From NCBI GenBank assembly GCA_001570385.1, contig BBYL01000009.1, forward strand, positions 62,001 to 126,000: a DNA stretch of 64,000 bases, written 5' to 3'. Source of the DNA: Microtetraspora glauca (GTDB lineage Bacteria; Actinomycetota; Actinomycetes; Streptosporangiales; Streptosporangiaceae). A program made the translations under genes and the position numbers. The notes beneath the pieces were generated by a model. It made no database searches. It was not told where the DNA came from and worked only from the letters and a program-made list of their open reading frames with translations. Positions 51,633-59,607 of this stretch are shown here, piece after piece; the first letter of the stretch is position 1, and every line of letters begins with the position of its first letter.

Positions 51633-52298
51633 ATGGCAACCTTCGTTCTGATCCCCGGCATGTGCCACGGCGGCTGGTGTTTCGACGAACTCGCCGAACG
51701 GCTGCGCGCCCACGGACACCGCGCCCACCCGCTGACGTTGACCGGACTCAGCGAACGCGGCCACCTGCTGCATGGCGGAGTGAATCTCGACACGCACATT
51801 CAGGACGTGACCGGGGTACTGGCGGCCGAGAACATCCACGATGCCGTGCTGGTCGGCCACAGCTACGGAGGAATGGTGATCACAGGAGTCGCCGACCGCA
51901 TGCCCGACCGGGTGAACGCCCTGGTGTACCTGGACGCCATGGTGCCCGGGGACGGCGACTCCTGCTGGAGCCTGGTCACCGATCGGGAGCGACAGTGGTA
52001 CACGGACGTGACCGCGAGCGGCTACGCGGTACGACCACTGCCGTTCTTCGACACCCGGGCCACACCCCACCCGCTCGCCTCGCTGTTCCAGCCGATCCGG
52101 TTGGCCGGTGACCTCACGCAGGTCCGGCGCCGGATCTACGCGTACGCCGCCGGGTGGGACGGCGAATCTCCGTTCACCCCCGTATACCAACGGCTGCGCG
52201 AGGATTCCGCGTGGACGACGTACGCGCTCGACGGCGGGCACAACCTCATGCGGGACGCGCCGCTGGAGGTGCTGAAGATCCTGCTCGACGCCGGCTGA
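51633..52298 (+). CDS. Alpha/beta hydrolase
   Basis: A 221-residue protein close to the EstA/salicylate-esterase-like plant and bacterial group: FVLIPGMCHGGWCFDELAER, nucleophile S77 in LVGHSYGGMVITGVAD, and H203 in LDGGHNLMRDAP. An Asp or Glu in between completes the triad. It is short but complete. AAGGAG at 51619-51624 precedes ATG 51633. It may hydrolyse an ester that is also the MFS substrate. Confidence 0.9.
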   Translation: MATFVLIPGMCHGGWCFDELAERLRAHGHRAHPLTLTGLSERGHLLHGGVNLDTHIQDVTGVLAAENIHDAVLVGHSYGGMVITGVADRMPDRVNALVYLDAMVPGDGDSCWSLVTDRERQWYTDVTASGYAVRPLPFFDTRATPHPLASLFQPIRLAGDLTQVRRRIYAYAAGWDGESPFTPVYQRLREDSAWTTYALDGGHNLMRDAPLEVLKILLDAG

Positions 52299-52372
52299 CC
52301 TCGCTCACCCGGGATCCGGCAACTCTCCTGCGGATCAGGCGTTGGAGACACCTTCGGACGGCAGGCGCCCCG

Positions 52373-52972
52373 TCATGGGGCGCGGCCCGCGTCGGCATCG
52401 CTCGCATGTGCCGGCCAGTTGCGGAGCGCCACGTCGACGGTGTCGAGCACCCGGCTCCAGGATTCGTCCGCGCCGCGAGGATGATGGCGGAAGCCGCCTG
52501 CCTGTTCCAGGCTCACGAACCCGTGGAAGGTGCTGCCCAACAACCGGACCGCGTCGGTCTGGTCGGGCTCCGCGAGTGAGTAGCCCCGGAGGATCGCCCG
52601 CGTCATGTCCGAGTGCCGGCGCGCCGCACTCGCTTCAGCGGTCTCCGGGTCGAGTTCGACCTGCGTCGCCGTGTACCTGCCGGGGTGTTCCTTGGCGTAG
52701 TCACGATAGGCGTTGGCGAAGGCGACCAGTGCGTCCTTGCCCGCCCGGCCGGCCAGCGCCGCCGCGACTCGGTCGGCGAGCTCGGCCAGCGCCAGCACGG
52801 CCACCCGAACCCGTAGCTCGTGCGCGTTCCTGATGTGTGAGTACAGACTCGCGTCCCTCACGCCGAATCTGCGCGCGAGCTCGGAGACGGTGACGTTCTC
52901 CAATCCCACCTCGTCGGCCAGTTCGGCCGCCGCCTCAGCCAGCCGTTCGACGGTCACTCCGGCACGCGCCAT
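52373..52972 (-). CDS. TetR family transcriptional regulator (WHG/TetR_C-type)
   Basis: A 199-residue regulator: VERLAEAAAELADEVGLENV, then helix-turn-helix ELARRFGVRDASLYSHIRNA, and an effector domain with ARRHSDMTRAILRGYSL and LLGSTFHGFVSLEQAGGF. The start is ATG 52972; the frame upstream of it (to 53128) is a reading of the divergent gene. Direct GCAATATAC repeats lie just upstream. It probably controls itself and the divergent FBP-type gene, though the hydrolase downstream (convergent) is also near. Confidence 0.88.
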   Translation of the reverse strand: MARAGVTVERLAEAAAELADEVGLENVTVSELARRFGVRDASLYSHIRNAHELRVRVAVLALAELADRVAAALAGRAGKDALVAFANAYRDYAKEHPGRYTATQVELDPETAEASAARRHSDMTRAILRGYSLAEPDQTDAVRLLGSTFHGFVSLEQAGGFRHHPRGADESWSRVLDTVDVALRNWPAHASDADAGRAP

Positions 52973-52998
52973 GGGCACCCTGCTTCCTAGGACTCCTA

Positions 52999-53032
52999 GC
53001 AATATACATAATGAGTTGCTGCCGCAATATAC
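52999..53032. promoter_or_regulatory. Direct repeats GCAATATAC in the divergent promoter region
   Basis: GCAATATAC occurs at 52999-53007 and 53024-53032, 25 bp apart (about two and a half helical turns). The AT-rich segment is conspicuous between a TetR gene and the divergent zinc-protein gene. It may be a regulator site or the core promoters. Confidence 0.4.
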
Positions 53033-53051
53033 GGTGGATAGCTTTTCGGCT

Positions 53052-53537
53052 ATGAGACCGATTTCCGAGCGCGAGATCCGCGCCTCTTTCGTCAACTGCA
53101 CCAAGGGCGAGGCCAAACGCCTCGTCATACCCAGGGACCTTGACGCGCGGCCATGGGACGACCTGGACTTCCTCGGCTGGCAAGACCCCTCATTCCCCGG
53201 CCGTGCCTACCTGGTCGCCGAGCACGGTGACCGGCTGGTCGGGGTGGCGCTGCGACGGGCCACCCCGCATGCCGGACATGCGCGGCGCAGCATGTGTTCG
53301 CTCTGCCTGACCACGCACACCGGCGATGGCGTGGCGCTGTTGACCGCCCGCCGCACCAGCGGCGACGGCAACTCCGTGGGGGCCTACATCTGCACCGACC
53401 TGGCCTGTTCCCTCTACCTGCGTGGCAAGAAGGACGTCGGGCCAGGTGGGCGGATGCCCGAGTCACTCACACTCGAAGAGAAGATCGACAGGACCGCGGC
53501 CAACGTGACCGAGTTCCTCCAGAAGGTGACCCAGTGA
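53052..53537 (+). CDS. FBP-domain protein with treble-clef zinc finger (EF-G-binding type)
   Basis: A 161-residue protein. MRPISEREIRASFVNCTKGE and DFLGWQDPSFPGRAYLV are typical of actinobacterial FBP (C-terminal treble-clef zinc finger) proteins. The zinc Cys are C82, C85, C114 and C119 (MCSLC ... CTDLAC). Homologues bind elongation factor G on ribosomes and some confer fusidic-acid protection; whether this one does is not known. The start ATG 53052 lacks a strong ribosome-binding site. It is divergent from a TetR gene. Confidence 0.88.
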   Translation: MRPISEREIRASFVNCTKGEAKRLVIPRDLDARPWDDLDFLGWQDPSFPGRAYLVAEHGDRLVGVALRRATPHAGHARRSMCSLCLTTHTGDGVALLTARRTSGDGNSVGAYICTDLACSLYLRGKKDVGPGGRMPESLTLEEKIDRTAANVTEFLQKVTQ

Positions 53538-53585
53538 TCGACGTCCCCATCGCGCCCGGCCTCGCGCGTCGGGGGTGCGACGCCG

Positions 53586-54497
53586 TTACAGCGGCTCGCC
53601 GAGCGGTCCGTAGCCGGCCTCCAGGGCGGAGGCCCAGTGGGCGGCGAAATCCGGCTGCGTGCCGTCGGCGTCGGTGAACCCGTACTCCTTGTACAGATCC
53701 CAGGTGGCCAGCGCCCGCCCGGTCCTGCGCATGATGTCGGGATCCGCGGCCAGCGCGGCGACCGCCCGGCCGAGGTACGCCGGTGTCTCGGAGTGGGCGA
53801 AGTTGGGGTCCTTCGCCGCGCCGTCCCGCCAGTTGTCCTCGGTGACCCCGAAGTGGTCGAGCATCGCCTCGGAACGGAGGAAACCCGGCGTGATCGCCAA
53901 GGCCGCCACGCCGTACGGCTTCAGCTCGGCCGCCTGCGCGACGGCGAGGCGGATCACCGCGGCCTTCGCCAGATCGTAGAAGAACGACCCGCGGTAGCGG
54001 GCGGTGTTGCCGTCGGTGACCTCCACGACCAGACCGGTCCGGCACGTGACCATCAATGGAAGCGCGTGACGGCTGGTGATCACATGGGTCTCGACCGCCT
54101 GACGCAGCAACCGCAGGCCGGTGTCCAGGTCCTGCTCCCAGAGCGGGTGCTCCCAGTCGGTCAACGGGTCGCCGCCCCACACGGAGTTGACCAGGATGTC
54201 CAGCCGCCCATCCTGCTCGGCCGCGATCCGGTCAACGAGGGCGCGGACCTCATCCGGGCGGCTGTGGTCGGTCCGGATCGGGATGCCGACGCCGCCGGCG
54301 GCGGTGATCCGCTCCGCCGTCTCTTCGATCGTCTCCGCACGCCCCAGGTCGGAGCGTCCTGCGGCGCTGCTGCGGCCGGTGACGTAGACCGTCGCGCCCG
54401 CGGCGCCGAGTTCGACGGCGATGCCCCGCCCTCCGCCCCGGGTGCCCCCGGCCACCAGGGCCACCTTTCCGGCGAGTGGCGGTGCGTCGTACATCAT
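53586..54497 (-). CDS. SDR family oxidoreductase
   Basis: A 303-residue short-chain dehydrogenase. GKVALVAGGTRGGGRGIAVE is the dinucleotide site; the catalytic Tyr/Lys lie in FFYDLAKAAVIRLAVAQAAE; PYGVAALAITPGFLRSEAM follows. It is longer than classical SDRs through a C-terminal extension (DLYKEYGFTDADGTQPDFAA). GGGAGG lies 4 nt before ATG 54497 (7 nt before the second ATG 54494). The start overlaps the end of the TetR gene, so the two are one operon. Confidence 0.92.
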   Translation of the reverse strand: MMYDAPPLAGKVALVAGGTRGGGRGIAVELGAAGATVYVTGRSSAAGRSDLGRAETIEETAERITAAGGVGIPIRTDHSRPDEVRALVDRIAAEQDGRLDILVNSVWGGDPLTDWEHPLWEQDLDTGLRLLRQAVETHVITSRHALPLMVTCRTGLVVEVTDGNTARYRGSFFYDLAKAAVIRLAVAQAAELKPYGVAALAITPGFLRSEAMLDHFGVTEDNWRDGAAKDPNFAHSETPAYLGRAVAALAADPDIMRRTGRALATWDLYKEYGFTDADGTQPDFAAHWASALEAGYGPLGEPL

Positions 54498-55108
54498 GAT
54501 TCCTCCCGATCGATGCTGTCGTTCAGGTGAGGGGACAGCACGGTGGCGACCTCCCGCCGGAGCCGCTGCGCCAGCGTGCCCTGACGGTCGAGCGCCCAGG
54601 TCAGGCCCGCACCGGCGACGATCGCCTGTACGGTCCCGGCCAGGGACGCGGCATCGGTTCCGGCGCGAAGCTCGCCCGCCGACACGGCCTCCGCCAGCAG
54701 TGCCTCGATCGCCCGACCCTGGGCCAGATGAACCGCCAGGGCGTGCTCGTGGAACTCCGGATCCGTGAGGTCGATGCACAGGAACGCCAGATGGTTGGCG
54801 AAGGTCTCGGGCGTGGCCATCTGGGCCATCGACTCCGTCACCAGCGCCTCCAGGGCGGCGAGAGCCGAACGGTGCTCCCGCCGTACGCGCTCGGGCAGTG
54901 CGTCGGCGTACTTCGCGGAATGCTCGGCCAGCGCCAGGAGCAGGCCGCGCTTGGACCCGAAACGCTGCACGAGCGTGCCGGGGACCAGCCCCACCTCGCG
55001 TGCCACGAACGAGAGGGTGAGCTTCGCGGGGCCCACCCTGCCGATCACCTCGGCCGCCGCGCGCAAGATCGCCGCGTCGTCGATCCCTCGGGGACGTCCT
55101 GCCACCAC
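54494..55108 (-). CDS. TetR family transcriptional regulator
   Basis: A 204-residue regulator: AAILRAAAEVIGRVGPAKLT, then VAREVGLVPGTLVQRFGSKR as helix-turn-helix, and a ligand domain. GTG 55108 follows GGGGAAG. It is co-transcribed with the SDR gene that overlaps its stop and is likely autoregulated through the palindrome immediately upstream. Confidence 0.9.
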   Translation of the reverse strand: MVAGRPRGIDDAAILRAAAEVIGRVGPAKLTLSFVAREVGLVPGTLVQRFGSKRGLLLALAEHSAKYADALPERVRREHRSALAALEALVTESMAQMATPETFANHLAFLCIDLTDPEFHEHALAVHLAQGRAIEALLAEAVSAGELRAGTDAASLAGTVQAIVAGAGLTWALDRQGTLAQRLRREVATVLSPHLNDSIDREES

Positions 55109-55120
55109 TGCTTCCCCTCA

Positions 55121-55146
55121 TTAATAAATGCCTGTTCATTTATTAA
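55121..55146. promoter_or_regulatory. AT-rich palindromic operator upstream of the TetR-SDR operon
   Basis: TTAATAAATG (55121-55130) and CATTTATTAA (55137-55146) are perfect inverted repeats around CCTGTT. It is only 13 nt upstream of the TetR start codon, the usual place for an autorepressor site. Confidence 0.7.
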
Positions 55147-55300
55147 ATCGGTCCCCGGGCCGTATCGCAAGCCGGGATGTCCGCCGCGTGGCCGAGGAGC
55201 TGATGGTCAGCTCGCACGTCTGGCCACCATCTGGGGCCCCGGTAGCAATCGCGGAAAATCCAACAATCACTGACCTGCGATTACTCACTACAAGGGCCCT

Positions 55301-55471
55301 GTGCGGCGCGTGGGAGGCCGTTCCCTCCCCGCCCTGCGTGAGGTCGTCGGCAAGGCGGCGACCGGCCATCTGACTCTGCCCGTCCGGACGTTCCCTCTAC
55401 GCGAGGCCGTGGCCGCTCATCACGTTGTCGAGAGCGGCCACGTGCGCGGCAAGGTGGTCCTCATCGTCTGA
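55301..55471 (+). pseudogene. C-terminal stump of a zinc-type (MDR) alcohol dehydrogenase / quinone oxidoreductase
   Basis: The + strand frame reads RSLPALREVVGKAATGHLTL then PVRTFPLREAVAAHHVVESG and HVRGKVVLIV to a TGA at 55469-55471. That is the final helix and strand of medium-chain dehydrogenases. Nothing upstream continues the family, so about 250 N-terminal codons are missing. Confidence 0.65.
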
Positions 55472-55612
55472 CCCATCGTCACGAAGCAGGATCGCTCATG
55501 GCTGAGCTGGGGACCCGCCCCTCGGCGCGGTGCGCGACTCGGAGAAGCACCGGGCCGCGCCCAGCGTGCCGGCCGACGCCGAACGGCGCCGCGCCTGACC
55601 CGCTCCCTCCCG

Positions 55613-56812
55613 TCACAGGGTCCCGGGGAAGCCGGGGAGCACGAGGTTGAACCAGTGCTGCGCGGTGTAGGTGGTGAGCTTCCTGGCCTTGCCAGTCTTG
55701 ACGTTCACCGCGTAGGCCGTGAAAGGAACGTACGGAGGGTCGAGGCTCGGGGCAGGGGCGTTGACGTCGCTCTCCTTGCACACAAAGGGCCTGGCGAGGG
55801 CGGTGATCTCCTGAGGGCCGGTCCAGCTGCGCAGATAGACAAAATTGTCGGTCATGGACAGGCCCCGCACGGGGACCCTCCGGAGCACCTTGCCGGTTTC
55901 CGGGTCCAGGTGCACAAGATCCTCACCGCTTCTCAAGCATCCGGTGCCGCGGACCTCCACGCTCTCCACCGCGACGATGCTCTTCCCATCGGGACCGAGC
56001 CCGCCGACCAGGTAGTGCCCGGCGACGTCGACGGTCCTCGCGTTGCCCGCCGTGGACGTCTGCCAGAGGTGGCTGATGGTCTGCAGCCGCGTCTTGGGCG
56101 CGTACTCGGCCAGAGTGATCGTGTCGCCGCCCGGGGACAGGCCGATGGGGTTCCAGCCGTTCGGCAACGGCCTGACCATGCGCTCGCGCATGTCGAACAG
56201 CATGGCCGGGTCCTTCAGCGGCGGTCTCTTGGTGAATGCCACGAAGCGGCCGTCGTCTGACAGCAGGAGATGGGCGATGCTGCCGAGCCAGGCTCTGGGC
56301 ACCTTCGTCGGGGCCGTCACTACCGCTCCGGAGGCAAGGTCGCGCACCGCGAAGGTGCCGGCCTCGGCGTCGTAGTAGGCGATCTTGCTTCCGTCCCGGC
56401 TGATCGCCAGGGGGCTTGTCCGCCCGGAGTCGGAACCGCGCAATGCCTGCGCCACGCGGTAGGTCTTGCCGCTCCGGGTGACCACCCGCCAACCGCCGTC
56501 CACGCACCCGGGCGGCACCTTGCCGTCCTCCGGCTGGCAGAGGGTCATATAGGCGTGGCTCAGCGACTCCACCCCGCGTGCAGGCAGGTCGGTCACCGTC
56601 CCGTTCCCGGGCTCGGTGGCCGCGTCCGGCTCCGCCGGCAGCAGTCGTACGGCGGCCGTCGCGGCGAGCGCGATGGCGATGACCGCGGCGGCTGCCGCGA
56701 TCGGGACGACCCTGCGCCGCCGCAGCTCGCGGGTTCTGATCGTGCGCTCGGTCAGGTCCACCTGGGGCGCATCGTCAGCCATGTCGTTCAGCGCGTCTCG
56801 AAGCCAGGTCAT
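55613..56812 (-). CDS. Membrane-anchored beta-propeller protein coupled to a sigma factor
   Basis: A 399-residue protein. The cytoplasmic N-terminus (MTWLRDALNDMADDAPQVDL) and one helix (VVPIAAAAAVIAIALAATAA) lead to an extracytoplasmic WD40/TolB-like propeller: PLAISRDGSKIAYYDAEAGT, LLLSDDGRFVAFTKRPP, IGLSPGGDTITLAEYAPKTR, VGGLGPDGKSIVAVE. The first codons overlap the sigma-factor stop (ATGA). In this arrangement the N-terminus may bind and hold the sigma factor like an anti-sigma factor, although no zinc HxxxCxxC motif is present. Confidence 0.82.
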   Translation of the reverse strand: MTWLRDALNDMADDAPQVDLTERTIRTRELRRRRVVPIAAAAAVIAIALAATAAVRLLPAEPDAATEPGNGTVTDLPARGVESLSHAYMTLCQPEDGKVPPGCVDGGWRVVTRSGKTYRVAQALRGSDSGRTSPLAISRDGSKIAYYDAEAGTFAVRDLASGAVVTAPTKVPRAWLGSIAHLLLSDDGRFVAFTKRPPLKDPAMLFDMRERMVRPLPNGWNPIGLSPGGDTITLAEYAPKTRLQTISHLWQTSTAGNARTVDVAGHYLVGGLGPDGKSIVAVESVEVRGTGCLRSGEDLVHLDPETGKVLRRVPVRGLSMTDNFVYLRSWTGPQEITALARPFVCKESDVNAPAPSLDPPYVPFTAYAVNVKTGKARKLTTYTAQHWFNLVLPGFPGTL

Positions 56813-57336
56813 CGGTGTGCTCCCTTCAGGTCTTCCATTTCGGCGAACTTCGGCGCCAGCTCCGGCGCGAGCGCCCGTAACCGGGCGAGTGCATGGTGGG
56901 CCTGGCTCTTGACGGTGCCGATCGAGCAGCTCAGCAGCTTCGCGGTCTCGTGCTCGGTGAGGTCCTCGTAGTAACGCAGAACGATCACCGCCCGTTGCCT
57001 GGGCGGCAGCTGCGCGAGCGCCTGCCGCATGGCGAGCCGGACGATCGTGGACTCCTCGCTGGAGTGAGACCGCTCCGGCGGCTCGGCGCTCGGCAGTTCG
57101 GTCGTCCTGACCAGCCGACGGCGCCAGGAGATGTACTGGTTGACCAGCGCCTTTCGGGCATATGCCTGAGGGCTGGCGACGTGCGCCAGCTCGGGCCAGC
57201 GCCCGAGCACCTTGATCAGCACGCTCTGCAGCAGGTCCTCGGCGAGGTGGGCATCTCCCGTGAGCAGGTACGCCGTCCGCATCAGCGACCGCTGGTGGGC
57301 GGCCATGAACTCACGGAAGCTGTCATTGTGGTCCAA
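56809..57336 (-). CDS. SigE-family ECF RNA polymerase sigma factor
   Basis: A 175-residue ECF sigma factor of the Streptomyces SigE-like group. Region 2 is FREFMAAHQRSLMRTAYLLT with HLAEDLLQSVLIKVLGRWPE; region 4 is LPPRQRAVIVLRYYEDLTEH with SIGTVKSQAHHALARLR. It starts at ATG 57336. Control is likely by the coupled membrane protein downstream. Confidence 0.93.
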   Translation of the reverse strand: MDHNDSFREFMAAHQRSLMRTAYLLTGDAHLAEDLLQSVLIKVLGRWPELAHVASPQAYARKALVNQYISWRRRLVRTTELPSAEPPERSHSSEESTIVRLAMRQALAQLPPRQRAVIVLRYYEDLTEHETAKLLSCSIGTVKSQAHHALARLRALAPELAPKFAEMEDLKGAHR

Positions 57337-57535
57337 GGAAACTCCTCTCGCCCGTTACCGACGTCGGCGAGCGGGTGAAAGGTTGGGCCGGATCGGCCGG
57401 GACTCTTTCCAGGTCTTGGTGCACTGAATAGTGATGCCATGTGATGGCTGCGTACTTATGGTCGCCGTGGATCCGTTCCTGGGCAGTCTGGCGGGGTCAT
57501 GCGGTGCCGGGGATGTGACCTGGAAATCCTGAGCG

Positions 57536-58228
57536 TCACGCCGACGGCCGGGCGAGTTTGGCGGCGACGGCGTCGAGGACCCAGTCCAGGCCGGTCGCGA
57601 AGGACGTCTCGGCGTCCACCTCCGTGCCGTCGTGCACGACCTTGGCCAGCGCGGGGAAGCGGCCCGTGGCCAGCACCCTGCTCACATACGGGCCGTAGGC
57701 GCGCTGCCAGTCGCGCTTGGACAGGCCCGTGGCGCGCTCGGCCCGCAGGTTCGCGATCTCGCGCCTGATCGCGCCAGTGAAGTAGGCGCTGACGGTCTCC
57801 ACGGCGCGCATGACGGTGTCGAGGTCGGCGAGGCCGTCGAGGGCGGCCAGCGTGGCCTCAGTCACGGCGAGGGCGTTCGGGCCCAGGGTCGGACGGCCGC
57901 CGAGCAGGTCGGCCAGCCATTCGTGACGGAGAGTGGCCTGCCTGGTGCGGTCGGCGTGGGTGCGCAGCACCTCCCGCCAGTCGCCGGGCTGCTCCTCGGG
58001 GAGGATCTCGGCGTGGACCTCGTCCACCATGAGGTCGAACAGCTCCTCCTTGGTGGAGATGTATTGGTACAGCCGCATCGGGCCGACGTCCAGCCGGGCG
58101 GCGACCTTGCGCAACGACACCGCCTCCAGCCCGCCCTCGTCGGCCAGCGCGATGGCGGCGGCGACGATTCGCTCCCGGTCGAGCGGCGCGGGGCGAGTCG
58201 GCGGCTCCGGCCGGTCCCACACAGTCAT
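57536..58228 (-). CDS. TetR family transcriptional regulator (TetR_C_1 type)
   Basis: A 230-residue regulator resembling the tetracycline repressor class: REERIVAAAIALADEGGLEA-like start (actual DRERIVAAAIALADEGG), helix-turn-helix RKVAARLDVGPMRLYQYIST, and a C-terminal domain with ALAVTEATLAALDGLADLDT. It is divergent from an FAD monooxygenase gene with an inverted repeat between them. A ligand related to the monooxygenase substrate is likely. Confidence 0.9.
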   Translation of the reverse strand: MTVWDRPEPPTRPAPLDRERIVAAAIALADEGGLEAVSLRKVAARLDVGPMRLYQYISTKEELFDLMVDEVHAEILPEEQPGDWREVLRTHADRTRQATLRHEWLADLLGGRPTLGPNALAVTEATLAALDGLADLDTVMRAVETVSAYFTGAIRREIANLRAERATGLSKRDWQRAYGPYVSRVLATGRFPALAKVVHDGTEVDAETSFATGLDWVLDAVAAKLARPSA

Positions 58229-58247
58229 GGATACATCGTACTGTTGC

Positions 58248-58278
58248 GATACACCGTATCGGCAAAATACAGTGTATC
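58248..58278. promoter_or_regulatory. Inverted repeat between TetR and FAD monooxygenase genes
   Basis: GATACAC (58248-58254) and GTGTATC (58272-58278) are perfect arms 17 nt apart, directly before the monooxygenase ATG at 58282. A related half-site ATACATCGTA lies at 58231-58240. Together they look like a TetR operator region serving both promoters. Confidence 0.55.
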
Positions 58279-58281
58279 CAT

Positions 58282-59442
58282 ATGAGACACCGTATCGCCG
58301 TGATTGGGGGCGGGCCCGCCGGCCTTACCTTCGCCCGCGTCCTGCACCGGCACGATCACCCCGTCACCGTCCTCGAACGCGATCCCGCCCGCGACGCCCG
58401 TCCCCCGGGTGGCACGCTGGACCTGCACGAAGAGCTGGGCCAGCTCGCGCTGGGCAAGGCGGGGCTGCTGGCGGAGTTCCAGGCGCTGTCCCGTCCCGAG
58501 GGGCAGGCCATGCGCATCCTGGACACGGATGGGACCGTCCTCCGCGACTGGCAACCCCGTCCGGATGACCGGGCCAATCCCGAGATCGACCGCGGGCAAC
58601 TCCGTGACCTGCTGCTCGGCCCTCTGGACGTTCGGTGGGGGCGGGGCGTGACGGAGGTGGTGCCGGGGACCCGGGATGGCGTGCTGGTCCGTTTCGCGGA
58701 CGGGCGACAGGCGACGTTCGACCTCGTGGTCGGCGCGGACGGCGCCTGGTCCCGGGTCCGCCCGGCAGTCTCGCCCGCGACGCCGCACTACACCGGCATC
58801 ACCCTGGTCGAGACCTCCCTGGACGACGTCGACACCCGCCACCCCGACCTCGCCCGGCTGATCGGCGACGGCTCCATGGCTGTATTCGGCGTGAACCGCA
58901 ACCTCGTCGCCCAGCGCAACAGCGGCGGCCACGTCAAGGTGTACGCCCAGTTCCGTGCGCCGCTGGACTGGCACACGAACCTGGACCGGCATATGGGCCT
59001 GAACCAGCGCGCAGGCCTGGACCTGGCCGACGTCGAGGCCGTGCGATCAAGCCTGCTGGCTCTGTTCGACGGCTGGGCCGCTCCCGTCCTCGACCTCCTC
59101 CGCCACGGCACCGCTTTCGTCCACCGCCCCCTCTACGTCCTGCCCGTGTCCCACACCTGGGCCCACGTCCCCGGGGTGACGCTCCTGGGCGACGCCGCGC
59201 ACCTGATGCCCCCATTGGGGGTGGGCGCGAACCTTGCGATGCTGGAAGGCGCCGAACTCGCCGAGTCCGTCACCGCCGCCCCCGGCCCCGGCGATCTGGA
59301 CGAGGCCGTCCGCGCCTTCGAGCAACAGATGTGGGCACGGGCCGGCAGGTGGGCCAAGATCACGATGGCCGGTCTGGAACGCCTCGTGAGCCCGGACCCC
59401 ACCGAAGCCCTCGCCCTCTTCGACGAAGTTCAGCCATCCTGA
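58282..59442 (+). CDS. FAD-dependent monooxygenase (TetX/PHBH-like)
   Basis: A 386-residue class A flavin monooxygenase: RIAVIGGGPAGLTFARVLHR (FAD site), the DG-motif region LVVGADGAWSRVRPAV, and VTLLGDAAHLMPPLGVGANL with the GD-motif. Length, divergent TetR and motif spacing resemble TetX-like tetracycline-inactivating enzymes, but sequence alone cannot say whether it acts on tetracyclines or on other aromatics. ATG 58282 follows the operator with little leader, so a leaderless or short-leader transcript is likely. Confidence 0.9.
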   Translation: MRHRIAVIGGGPAGLTFARVLHRHDHPVTVLERDPARDARPPGGTLDLHEELGQLALGKAGLLAEFQALSRPEGQAMRILDTDGTVLRDWQPRPDDRANPEIDRGQLRDLLLGPLDVRWGRGVTEVVPGTRDGVLVRFADGRQATFDLVVGADGAWSRVRPAVSPATPHYTGITLVETSLDDVDTRHPDLARLIGDGSMAVFGVNRNLVAQRNSGGHVKVYAQFRAPLDWHTNLDRHMGLNQRAGLDLADVEAVRSSLLALFDGWAAPVLDLLRHGTAFVHRPLYVLPVSHTWAHVPGVTLLGDAAHLMPPLGVGANLAMLEGAELAESVTAAPGPGDLDEAVRAFEQQMWARAGRWAKITMAGLERLVSPDPTEALALFDEVQPS

Positions 59443-59607
59443 CTGCCAAACGCAAGAGCACCAGCAGCTCGCCACGACTTCACGGGGCAGCACGGCACCG
59501 CCGCGGTTCCTTCTGGCAGATACCGCCCGCCATACGAACTCCGCCACGGGGCGGTGAGACGGGCAACCGAACGGCCGGCGGCGTTAGCGAGCCAGGGTGG
59601 GCGGGGC

